A stretch of DNA of 64,000 nt from Bacteroides luhongzhouii (GTDB lineage Bacteria > Bacteroidota > Bacteroidia > Bacteroidales > Bacteroidaceae), in the NCBI RefSeq assembly GCF_009193295.2, contig NZ_CP059973.1, positions 2,976,001 to 3,040,000 of the forward strand. The letters run 5' to 3'. The notes below the pieces were generated by a model that was given only the letters and a program-made list of their open reading frames with translations, searched no databases and had not been told where the DNA came from. Made by a program: the position numbers and the translations under genes. The stretch's first letter is position 1. Each line of letters begins with the position of its first letter. Shown one piece after another: positions 54,386 through 61,611 of the stretch.

Positions 54386-54749
54386 GTCCTATTGTCGTGT
54401 TTCCAACCCTTTTCCACCTCGGCATATTGTTCCAGCTCCTTTGTTGTGATGCCTCGTCCTGTGTTCAGTCCCATTTTCTTTATATACTTGTTTTAGCATA
54501 CTTTTCGCTTCTTGAACGGAAAGTTCGGAGCCTATGGGAAAAGTACGCTGGATAGATGTTTTCATCTGTCCCGACTGTTTTGTCAAACAAGATGAAACAC
54601 TCTGTGTACATATCTATGTCTACGGCCTGCATGGCTTCTTTTATTTTGGTAAAGCCCTCGGGAGTAGTCAGCAATTTGTAATGTTTGTCCTGATTCTTCT
54701 CCAGGAAGTCGGTGACTTGCCGGATGCTAACCCCTTTGTAGATAGCCAA
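54386..54749 (-). pseudogene. Frameshifted remnant of an uncharacterised gene
   Basis: Coding sense runs through three frames in turn: MAIYKGVSIRQVTDFL down to about 54555, then PIGSELSVQEAKSMLKQ to about 54480, then MGLNTGRGITTKELEQYAE onward. The first shift coincides with a TTTT run; removing one T joins the frames. The second shift lies in TATAAAGAAAATGG. The end then runs into the 3' end of ccsBA without a stop. I do not recognise the family. It looks like a decayed gene rather than programmed frameshifting because two shifts are needed. Confidence 0.6.
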
Positions 54750-54856
54750 TAAATTTTTGTATTCTTATCTCCTGTGAAGGTATCTGCAAAACGAGTTGTC
54801 TTATAAAGTATACTCATACTATAATTTTTTTTAGATGATTATTATATGTTGCAGTT

Positions 54857-54931
54857 GAGTAACTTCAGGAATGGACTTGTGTAACCGGATAGTTGCACAA
54901 GTGTAGCTGGGGAGTTGCTCAAGTGCAACAT
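54857..54931. repeat. Tandem array, 22-bp period, GTGTAACxxGGxxAGTTGCxCAA units
   Basis: Units begin at 54857, 54879, 54901 and (partial) 54923, all 22 bp apart, e.g. GTGTAACCGGATAGTTGCAC. No gene is supported between 54750 and 55342; the rest of that gap is AT-rich. Confidence 0.68.
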
Positions 54932-55342
54932 ATTAATTCATGCGGATGAATTTGCTAAAAGATAAGGGGGAATTATTAATATATGGAGTAGAACTAATTA
55001 CATCTTCCTTATGAATTGGTAAAAACATCTTGTCGATTAAGACAGTGCAAAGGTAGACTATTTTTATGAAGTAGACTATTCTTGTTTATATAATAATCCA
55101 GTATGCACAAATTAATTCTCACATCAATACTTTTGTTTTCATCTGCGAAGATATATACAAAGGCTTGTTTTGATATTTCTTCCATGTTTGCATAAGTAAT
55201 AGCTGTTTGTTGTGTATAGTTAATAATGTATTTGAGCCTTTTGATATTTGTTTTTGAATATCTTCAGAAAAGTAGCGTGAAAAATTTGGTTGTATTCAAA
55301 CTTATTTGTTCCTTTGCAAGATATAAACATAAAAAAACAAAC

Positions 55343-55804
55343 ATGAAAAGTTTACTGTTCTTAATGATTACTGCACTAATGTTTGCTGGATGTAGCAAAG
55401 ATGAAGATAAAGATGAGTTTTATGAAAAACAAATTACTGCGAATGAATTAGAGTCCGGTACGGGGACTTATGTAATGAACAAAGGTTCGTATACATATTA
55501 CTTAGTTTTTAAAAATGGGGGATTAGGATACTATACATATAAAGGGGGCAAATTTACAAGCATTCACTTTGTTGATTATTCCATAAATAAGAATGATCTC
55601 AACCTTGTTAAACATCCATACATGGAAGAAATTTTGGGAGGTGAAAAAGAATACTATACTCTTTATATCAGTTTTGTTCATTGGGGACATGAGAAAACCA
55701 CAGATAATGGAACTGGAGGTGAGCAATTATTGATTAGAGGTGATAACTATCCTTATGAATTTGCGACAGGATATTATGATAAGAGTTCTATTTCTTTAAA
55801 ATAA
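55343..55804 (+). CDS. Small lipoprotein of unknown function
   Basis: This 153-residue protein has a lipoprotein signal peptide (MFAGCSKDED). The mature part is rich in Tyr, Lys and Gly (SYTYYLVFKNGGLGYYTYKGG), suggesting a small beta-rich lipocalin-like or immunoglobulin-like fold, but no family is recognised. The ATG at 55343 was chosen over the in-frame start at 55226 because it gives a proper lipoprotein signal. It is followed 21 bp later by a second lipoprotein-like frame lacking ATG. Confidence 0.7.
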   Translation: MKSLLFLMITALMFAGCSKDEDKDEFYEKQITANELESGTGTYVMNKGSYTYYLVFKNGGLGYYTYKGGKFTSIHFVDYSINKNDLNLVKHPYMEEILGGEKEYYTLYISFVHWGHEKTTDNGTGGEQLLIRGDNYPYEFATGYYDKSSISLK

Positions 55805-55825
55805 TAAATCTAAAAACTTAAAGCT

Positions 55826-56047
55826 ATAAGTGAAAAGATAATTCTCATTATAATTCTGTTTTGTGGATTTGTTCTCACTTCTTGCGAATCGGAGCAAGTA
55901 AAAATGGGAAGAAAAGCAGTATATGATAAGATAAACTCAAATTTATCATCAGGAGAGATTGAGGGTGAGTCGCATTACGTCATTGAAAATGGAAATGTTT
56001 ATTGGTTCTTTTCCAGTTATTTTCCTTTCAATAATTTACGAAAATAA
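55826..56047 (+). pseudogene. Lipoprotein-like frame lacking a standard start codon
   Basis: The frame encodes a classic lipoprotein signal (IILIIILFCGFVLTSCES) and a polar body (MGRKAVYDKINSNLSSGEI) ending LRK-stop, 73 residues in all. The only codon in the usual start place is ATA at 55826 (ATA AGT GAA AAG); an in-frame stop lies a few codons upstream. Either a start mutation has silenced it or a rare ATA start is used. It ends one base before the convergent lipoprotein gene. Confidence 0.5.
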
Positions 56048-56048
56048 G

Positions 56049-56567
56049 CTATTCCTTTTTGTAACGAATAGCAGCTTCGCCACCGCTATGTTCGTCTTCC
56101 TTATATCCCGACAGCGCACCACTACTTAGACGTAGATATTCTCCGTCTAACCAAATGTTTTGTGTTCTGACGATTTCGTTGTCGTCGAATGTAATAATGA
56201 GAAAAACTTCTGCTTGAGTTTTGAAAAAATTAACAAAATCATCGTTTTTGATAACAGAAAATGTACCTGCATCACGAAATTCTGATGAATAGATAATTGT
56301 GCAAGTGCCATCAAAATTAAAAATATACTCTTGCTTCCAATCACTTTGTGATATGTCCCTCCAGCCCATGGGCTTGGATTTATCACTATTATTGTAGCGT
56401 TGTGCCCCTTTCCAATGTCCTACAATATTTGCTTTTACCGCTTGATATACTTCTTCTTGCTGCGCCAGTACTTTCTCTCTATTGGTGAGTTCAGATTCGT
56501 CATTTTTAGAGCAAGCTGTGAATAACATGGTGAATGTTATTGCTACAAGAAATAAAAGATTTTTCAT
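56049..56567 (-). CDS. Lipocalin-like small lipoprotein
   Basis: This 172-residue protein has a lipoprotein signal (MLFTACSKND). The middle has the pattern VGHWKGAQRYN ... EYIFNFDGTCTIIY ... FSVIKND ... IITFDDNEI, which looks like the strand order of small lipocalin-like Bacteroides lipoproteins (assignment tentative). A minus-strand -7 element (TACATTTGC) lies at 56604-56612. The function is unknown. Confidence 0.72.
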   Translation of the reverse strand: MKNLLFLVAITFTMLFTACSKNDESELTNREKVLAQQEEVYQAVKANIVGHWKGAQRYNNSDKSKPMGWRDISQSDWKQEYIFNFDGTCTIIYSSEFRDAGTFSVIKNDDFVNFFKTQAEVFLIITFDDNEIVRTQNIWLDGEYLRLSSGALSGYKEDEHSGGEAAIRYKKE

Positions 56568-56603
56568 ATTTTATAGTCTTTAGTTGTTTATTGTTTGTTG
56601 GAT

Positions 56604-56612
56604 GCAAATGTA
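56604..56612 (-). promoter_or_regulatory. -7 promoter element for the lipocalin-like lipoprotein
   Basis: On the minus strand this reads TACATTTGC, matching TAnnTTTGY, 37 nt before the start codon. Confidence 0.5.
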
Positions 56613-56804
56613 CGGAATATTATTAAGATAGTAAGAAATCTGAGAGTAAATATATATATATATTTTTTGTTTATACGCAGAATGCTGTGAAGCCATCTCT
56701 TCTTGTGTATATTTAAAGAAAGAATTCAATTAGATTGTTGCTTCCTGATTACATAATTGAGCAATATTAGTAAAACTATTTCGTAATTAGTTTCAACCCT
56801 ATTT

Positions 56805-56909
56805 GAAACACTTCGTTTCAAGGCATGAAACAAAGTGTTTCCAGTAGTGAAACGAAGTGTTTCACGCCGAGAAACTAATAGTTTCATACGGTGAAACTAT
56901 TTTTGAAAC
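56805..56909. repeat. Tandem array, exact 22-bp period, GAAAC(n)GTTTC palindromes
   Basis: GAAAC begins at 56805, 56827, 56849, 56871 and 56893, all exactly 22 bp apart. Each unit is GAAAC, five or so bases, GTTTC and a variable 6-nt spacer, so each could form a small hairpin. Spacers are not conserved. Confidence 0.82.
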
Positions 56910-56946
56910 TAATCGCTGTAGGTGAAGAGGCGGTGAGCTTGTTGCC

Positions 56947-57495
56947 CTTCACCCGCAAACTCTTTATTCATCGAAGATACAGAGAAAAGGTGAAAGAGGA
57001 AGTGGAAAGATTGAAAATAAATATCCAGTGGCAAATTTTATTCGATTCTGTAATGATTCGGTACTGTATTAGAAATGTATATACTCACTGTATCGGATAT
57101 GGAATGGAAAATGGCAATATATCTTACAAGGAAGTCTTGTTCCGGTGCTACACCGGCAAATAAAGCAATACGGCATCACTGACTTTTGATACCGTTTGTA
57201 GGATATATAGATCCAACGTATAGAACATATAGATCCAACGTATTGGGTATATAGATCCAATGTATTGGGTATATAGCTCCAATAGTTCAAGGATTAGTGC
57301 TTGACAACTAGGATATTAACTTCTTGATAGTAGATATTGTATAAGTATATCCGGATTAGCTATAATGATATTGGTTTTAGTTCAAGGGATGTTTTACAAA
57401 GACAAGGTGAAACCGATAATGTTCTGTTTCACCTGCATTTCCCCCTTGCTTTCACCCGCTATTGCCTTATTCATCGGTATTTCGAGAATTAGGTG
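56947..57495. repeat. Two diverged copies of a TTCACCCGC ... TATTCATCG motif
   Basis: TTCACCCGC at 56947-56955 and at 57451-57459 are each followed, 17 bp from motif start to motif start, by TATTCATCG, and later by AGGTG. Between the copies is AT-rich sequence with the 22-bp array at 57205. A 90-codon frame at 56891-57163 overlaps this region, but I do not support it as a gene. Nothing else is seen in 56613-57558. Confidence 0.5.
57205..57285. repeat. Tandem array, exact 22-bp period, ATATAGATCCAACGTATTGGGT units
   Basis: Units start at 57205, 57227, 57249 and (partial) 57271, exactly 22 bp apart, with only a few mismatches. The array is non-coding. Confidence 0.85.
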
Positions 57496-57558
57496 GAATT
57501 GATGAACCGCATTATATTATAGTTACATTTTTGATGCCTAATTTATAAGGAAGGTAAG

Positions 57559-58503
57559 TTGCACAGTATTTCGTTACCGAATGATTCCATGATTCTTCTA
57601 TTTTATCAAATTCGTGACTCTAACGTAAGTGTCACGGATTCAAAGAAAGCTTTTCTTTTGAGTATTGCCTTTGATTCTATCCGGTTGGCTGTGGATTTGA
57701 AGAACGATTATGCCGAGATAAAAGGGTTCACAGTGTGTAATATGCAATACATGGTGCAGTTCTTCAACGAATATAATTTTACCCTCCCTATCAAACATTT
57801 GGATTGGACGCACAATCTTGTTTTGATAAAACAGGTCAAGGACATCCGTGCCCGTTATTGGTATATGGTACAAAGCATTTCTAACCATTGGACGACACGC
57901 TATCTGCAAGAAGCCATCAGACTGAATGACTACGGCAAGCATGGTGCGTTAGCAAACAATTTCACCGAAACCCTGCCCGCACCGGAAGCAAACGATGTGA
58001 AATCCATGCTCGAAGATCCATACATATTTGATATGCTGACTTTCACCAACCAGTACAATGAGCGTGATGTGGAAATCGGTTTGGTGAAGCATGTGGAGAA
58101 ATTTCTTGTGGAAATGGGAGCCGGATTTGCCTTTATGGGGCGGCAATATCACATTGAGGTGTCGGGCGATGATTACTATATCGACATATTGATGTACAAT
58201 GCTTTCCTGCACCGCTATTTGGTGATTGAACTGAAAGATACAGAGTTCATGCCGGAATATATCGGCAAACTCAATTTCTATTGTTCTGCCGTGGATGATA
58301 TTCTTTGCCGTGAGGGTGATAACCGGACTATCGGACTGCTACTTTGTAAGAGTAAAGACCGCATCAAGGCTGAATATGCCTTGCGCGACATTCAGAAGCC
58401 TATCGGCATCTCTGACTATGAGTTAGGGCAAGCCTTGCCGAAAGACTTCCGGGGTAGCTTGCCCACGATTGAAGAAATTGAAAAAGAGTTGGAGGCAAAA
58501 TGA
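57559..58503 (+). CDS. DUF1016 / YhcG-type PD-(D/E)xK nuclease, N-terminus degraded
   Basis: From about residue 48 (AVDLKNDYAEIKGFTVCNMQYM) to the end, this 314-residue ORF matches DUF1016 proteins. Markers are WTHNLVLIKQVKDI, LPAPEANDVKSMLEDPYIFDML, and the nuclease core YYIDILMYN plus LVIELKD. The first 45 or so residues do not fit the family, and the usual N-terminal DUF1016 helices are missing. The frame starts at a TTG with no ribosome-binding site. The catalytic domain looks intact but the gene is probably a 5'-truncated remnant. Homologues are linked to restriction and defence loci. Confidence 0.75.
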   Translation: MHSISLPNDSMILLFYQIRDSNVSVTDSKKAFLLSIAFDSIRLAVDLKNDYAEIKGFTVCNMQYMVQFFNEYNFTLPIKHLDWTHNLVLIKQVKDIRARYWYMVQSISNHWTTRYLQEAIRLNDYGKHGALANNFTETLPAPEANDVKSMLEDPYIFDMLTFTNQYNERDVEIGLVKHVEKFLVEMGAGFAFMGRQYHIEVSGDDYYIDILMYNAFLHRYLVIELKDTEFMPEYIGKLNFYCSAVDDILCREGDNRTIGLLLCKSKDRIKAEYALRDIQKPIGISDYELGQALPKDFRGSLPTIEEIEKELEAK

Positions 58504-58625
58504 AAAAAATACTTATCCTAATTTTATGTTGTGTATTGTAAGATGTAGACTCTGAAAATCGACCATTTTTAGAAAACGACACTAATGGAATTGCAAGAAC
58601 CATTAAAGTTGACAAGAGAATTTAA
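58500..58625 (+). pseudogene. Signal-peptide remnant with in-frame stop
   Basis: ATGA overlaps the DUF1016 stop. The frame encodes MKKILILILCCVL, then TAA, then in the same frame DVDSENRPFLENDTNG to a second stop. It looks like the 5' end of a secreted-protein gene whose remainder has been lost. Confidence 0.45.
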
Positions 58626-58669
58626 TACCAAATAATTTATAAAACAACGTTTATATACCAAATAATCAT

Positions 58670-59158
58670 ATGCAAATATCAGCCCCTAAATCAACAGAAA
58701 AAGCTTTAGAAAAATTGCTTGATAAAATGTATATCAGCAATGTAAGTAAACGCTTGAGAGAACTCAATCAACCCAATGATATTGATAGGAAAAGATGGAT
58801 TTGGGAGTTGCTGTAAAATGCAAAAGATACAATAACAAACAACCCGAATAGAGATAACATTAAAGCTCGAATCCTTATTGATGGCGGCCTGGTTAAGTTT
58901 CAGCATGATGGCGACCCATACCACCAGACCACATATATCTATCATGTCAATTTAGAATCGGGGCGTCGTGCAGTATAATTAGGCAAGGAGAATTTCAAAG
59001 AAAACATTGCGCAAACTCTATTATTCTGCAAAGAATTGTCTTCTGTAGAGTTAATAGACAATGGCGAAAGAACATCAATTGAACGTATAACAGATACTCC
59101 AATTACAGACGAACTTCATCAAACTTAGTTTAGAATTATTGCTGGCGATACATTATAA
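58670..59158 (+). pseudogene. HATPase-like ATP-binding protein remnant with three in-frame stops
   Basis: The frame from ATG 58670 stays coherent for 162 codons but is broken by TAA at 58814, TAA at 58976 and TAG at 59126. The reading MYISNVSKRLRELNQP, then DRKRWIWELL-stop-NAKDTI, resembles the N-box helix (WELLQNAKD) of GHKL/HSP90-like ATPases in large Bacteroides defence-associated ATP-binding proteins. The first stop stands where Gln is expected. The rest of such a gene is absent. No frameshift is seen over 489 bp. Confidence 0.6.
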
Positions 59159-59457
59159 AAATAGGTTGCGGTGCTTTTCATAAGTCAGGTATTGAACATA
59201 TAGTCCTCCCAGATAAGCCTGGTATAATAATAGATGGTGGAGCATTTGACCAATGTCCAAATTTAAAAAAAATCTTCATTCCGGAAGGTTATGATATAAG
59301 TATAGCATCTGGGTTATTCAGTTCTTGTGAAGCTTTGATAGAAGTGACAATTGGAGAGGAAGTTACTACAATACCGTCAAGTTGTTTTGATAGGTGTATT
59401 GCTTTGAAAAAGGTTGTATTACCATCTACCATATCTATGATCCAAACGAATATATTA
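59134..59457 (+). pseudogene. BspA-like leucine-rich-repeat gene, left part (interrupted)
   Basis: The frame is open from 59134 and encodes LRR_5-type repeats: GCGAFHKSGIEHIVLPDK, GGAFDQCPNLKKIFIPEG, SSCFDRCIALKKVVLPSTI. It has no start and abuts the ATPase remnant, so its 5' end is already lost. At 59457 it is interrupted by the IS1595-type transposon; reading into the repeat adds a short tail ending at 59517. Removing the transposon and one target copy joins it in frame to 63090. Confidence 0.7.
59450..59457. repeat. Left copy of 8-bp target-site duplication
   Basis: ATATATTA directly precedes the left end of the transposon and is repeated at 63082-63089. An 8-bp duplication is typical for the IS1595 family. 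Confidence 0.88.
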
Positions 59458-59546
59458 GGTACTGATATACATATCTACACTGGAAATCCTTCCGTCCTCG
59501 GAGGGATTTCTTTTTAATTATACGTGTCTGTAAATTTGTCTGCGGA
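59458..59546 (+). repeat. Left 89-bp terminal inverted repeat
   Basis: It starts GGTACTGATATAC and ends TTGTCTGCGGA, and is identical base for base to the complement of 62993-63081. It includes an inward-facing terminator hairpin. Confidence 0.93.
59483..59515 (+). terminator. Inward-facing intrinsic terminator in the left TIR
   Basis: The arms 59483-59493 (GAAATCCTTCC) and 59500-59510 (GGAGGGATTTC) pair over 11 bp with one G-U, around a 6-nt loop. Five T follow at 59511-59515. It stops transcription entering the element from the left; the opposite direction lacks a T run. Confidence 0.8.
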
Positions 59547-59608
59547 CACCGTACAGACACTCCCTACCTACGTATATAATATCAGTATTAACCAAAGTAT
59601 ATATTGAT

Positions 59609-59929
59609 ATGACAACTAATGATGTATTTTTAGACGCCTGCAAAGGGCTAGTGATGCACTGTAATTGCAACATTCTTATTCTTAATGTGCTAGGCGATTT
59701 TAGAGCATATATAGCTCCGGAAGTCAGATTAAAAACTAGGGAATGTCGTTACAATGAAGTTCAGGATGCGCAAGACATTACAAAACTAATCTTGAACCTC
59801 GGACACAATTTCGCTCAAGGAATGAATGAACAAACACTCCGTGAAAAGGCGCAATCCGTCCACAAGGAAAGTTTTAAGTTCGGTACTGATGATTATATGT
59901 GGTTCACAAAAGTTGATTTAAATAGATAG
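59609..59929 (+). CDS. Transposon cargo protein 1, unknown
   Basis: This 106-residue soluble protein begins MTTNDVFLDACKGLVMHC. No domain is recognised. It has two or three beta strands (CNILILNVLGDFRAYI) and helical segments (DAQDITKLILNLGHNFAQG). It lies 3 bp before the next cargo gene, so the two form an operon just inside the left TIR. A paired small-gene arrangement could suit a toxin-antitoxin-like or regulatory unit, but no motif supports this. Confidence 0.6.
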   Translation: MTTNDVFLDACKGLVMHCNCNILILNVLGDFRAYIAPEVRLKTRECRYNEVQDAQDITKLILNLGHNFAQGMNEQTLREKAQSVHKESFKFGTDDYMWFTKVDLNR

Positions 59930-59932
59930 GGT

Positions 59933-60187
59933 ATGGAACAAACTGTTGAAAAAGTTAAGGCTGAATTAGAAGCTATTGCCAAAAAGCTTAGTTTACCTTT
60001 GGAAAATCCAAAGGTAATTTTAGAATGGTGTAAAAATAACTCTTATACGGAAGAAATGGCAACAAAATTAATAGACCCACTTTATTCTCCTCCAAATAAA
60101 AGATACTATGCTATTCAAGTGGATGATGAAACAGGAAAAACAATTGCCAGACAAAAGACAAAAGATTCTGCGTGGGAATATTTATAA
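59933..60187 (+). CDS. Transposon cargo protein 2, unknown
   Basis: This 84-residue protein begins MEQTVEKVKAELEAIAKKL. It is helical at first, then has a short beta-rich tail (RYYAIQVDDETGKTIARQK). No family is recognised. It is coupled to the preceding cargo gene (3-bp gap), and its stop overlaps the convergent cargo gene 3 by 6 bp. Confidence 0.58.
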   Translation: MEQTVEKVKAELEAIAKKLSLPLENPKVILEWCKNNSYTEEMATKLIDPLYSPPNKRYYAIQVDDETGKTIARQKTKDSAWEYL

Positions 60188-60406
60188 ATCTAAAAATATG
60201 CCTTCCCCATTATTTATATTGTAATCATCAGCTAATTGCACATCTGAAACTTGTAATTTTTTGCGAGTTCCATTTTTATCTTTTGCATCAATTATATCTG
60301 CTCCTGTTTGTTCAGGTGCCAACGCTGTAACACTTGTAATTTGATAAATTTCATTGGGATTATTTTTGAGGCATATATAATCGCCTGTTTTAAAATTTGT
60401 TTTCAT
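60182..60406 (-). CDS. Transposon cargo protein 3, small beta-rich protein
   Basis: This 74-residue protein from the inner ATG begins MKTNFKTGDYICLKNNPNE and continues YQITSVTALAPEQTGADII. The pattern of short strands suggests a small SH3-like or KOW-like beta-barrel, as in small DUF proteins of Bacteroides, but this is only an impression. The longer frame starting with TTG at 60553 is less likely because its extra 49 residues lack a ribosome-binding site. Confidence 0.58.
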   Translation of the reverse strand: MKTNFKTGDYICLKNNPNEIYQITSVTALAPEQTGADIIDAKDKNGTRKKLQVSDVQLADDYNINNGEGIFLDL

Positions 60407-60693
60407 AACATTATCTTTTAAAATTTGCTCTAAGATAAGAAAATAATTATATTTGCGCAAGCCTTTCGGGGCAAAACATTGTTGGAAAATAAAAGAAGTG
60501 CCTTTACCAGTTAAAATCGCCAAATCTTTAACAAATACACAAGGCACAGTCAACTTGCTATATAGAAGTGGGTTGTCTGTCTGTGTGTATTAATAAGGCG
60601 TTTGGCGATGCCTAACTGGTAGCGGACAGCAGCCCCTTCTTCGTATAGAAACCTTTCCTTTTTGGCTGTGAAGGAAGCCAAATACTTAGTATT
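60407..60693. other. Non-coding gap inside the transposon, structured 3' part
   Basis: A plus-strand TATATTTGC near 60447 could be a -7 element for cargo gene 4. Between 60600 and 60690 the sequence has short self-complementary segments (e.g. TTTGGCT ... AGCCAAA around 60658-60682). It may be a structured leader for cargo gene 4. I do not recognise a known RNA. Confidence 0.4.
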
Positions 60694-61563
60694 ATGAAAA
60701 GAATTTTGTTGTTTCTAGTAGGGGCAGTAATGGCTCTTTCTATGTTTGCTCAAAAATTAACCTCTGTAAGGTCGTTTGAATATCCTGATTATGTTACTCC
60801 ACACCCTTATGATGTTCGGAAAGCTACTTTAGGAGGGGAATCTCTTACGATTTCTTATAATCCTAATACTGGATATGGGATAAAATTCAGATATATGTTT
60901 CGTAATATTAATATATCTGTGAAATTTATCACTTCGGGAAATGGAAAGTATATATATACAGGAACGGATTCATCTGGTAATAAAACAGTAGTAGCTACGA
61001 AAAGAAAGTTGAACGATTTTCTCGATAATGTAGGGCAAACACAAAGCGAATCTTTTGAAAGGGATAAAGAAATAGAAATTGCTATATATGGAATTGGTGA
61101 CCTATCAATATATCCATTTAAGAAGGTTGTAGAACAGGGGAATAGAAAATCCTCATCGTGTATTTATCAAGGGTATTATACCGATTTTATGCCGGAGTTA
61201 GAGGTACAGAATCAACGATGTGCTAAGCGTGCCCCTTTAACTGTCTCATATAATGATAAAAATGGAATTTATACAGTAGGTATTGAAAAAGAAGCGCATG
61301 AAATTGGACACAAAGAAACTATTTACCTAAAATATTCAGGAAGTGAAAAAGATAATACTGGGGTTACAACACATGAATATATAGATATTAGTGATAGTGG
61401 ATATCGTGTTCGCACCTATAATCTGTCATTATATGAATTTGCAGTGCGCAAAGGGATTAAAGAACCAAATGAAGCAAGTAATTCTTACTTTAGATTAATC
61501 AAGGGGGATAGTGGAGTTTTTATTTTTCCATCACTTGTAACCATACCGTCTAGTTATAAATAA
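60694..61563 (+). CDS. Transposon cargo protein 4, exported, unknown
   Basis: This 289-residue protein has a clear Sec signal peptide (GAVMALSMFAQK). The mature part is rich in Tyr, Ser and Lys and looks beta-rich (ESLTISYNPNTGYGIKFRY, APLTVSYNDKNGIYTVGI). It has no lipobox, membrane anchor or recognisable enzyme motif. It is the largest cargo gene. A terminator embedded in the convergent ORF follows at 61660. A role in cell-surface interaction is possible but unproven. Confidence 0.65.
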   Translation: MKRILLFLVGAVMALSMFAQKLTSVRSFEYPDYVTPHPYDVRKATLGGESLTISYNPNTGYGIKFRYMFRNINISVKFITSGNGKYIYTGTDSSGNKTVVATKRKLNDFLDNVGQTQSESFERDKEIEIAIYGIGDLSIYPFKKVVEQGNRKSSSCIYQGYYTDFMPELEVQNQRCAKRAPLTVSYNDKNGIYTVGIEKEAHEIGHKETIYLKYSGSEKDNTGVTTHEYIDISDSGYRVRTYNLSLYEFAVRKGIKEPNEASNSYFRLIKGDSGVFIFPSLVTIPSSYK

Positions 61564-61611
61564 GATGAATGAGTACAAACTCGTTCACAAATTAATAGAT
61601 AAAGTAGTTGT

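Noticed and set aside
56891..57163. 90-codon frame starting in the GAAAC array
   Set aside because: It begins inside the repeat array and has no ribosome-binding site. Composition is not protein-like, and it overlaps the TTCACCCGC repeat.
56805..57285. CRISPR-like arrays
   Set aside because: The repeats are 10-22 bp with spacers of 0-7 bp. No cas genes are present.
58814..59128. Stop-codon reassignment as in some phages
   Set aside because: Only these remnants carry in-frame stops; the neighbouring genes use TAA and TAG as normal ends, and both TAA and TAG are affected.
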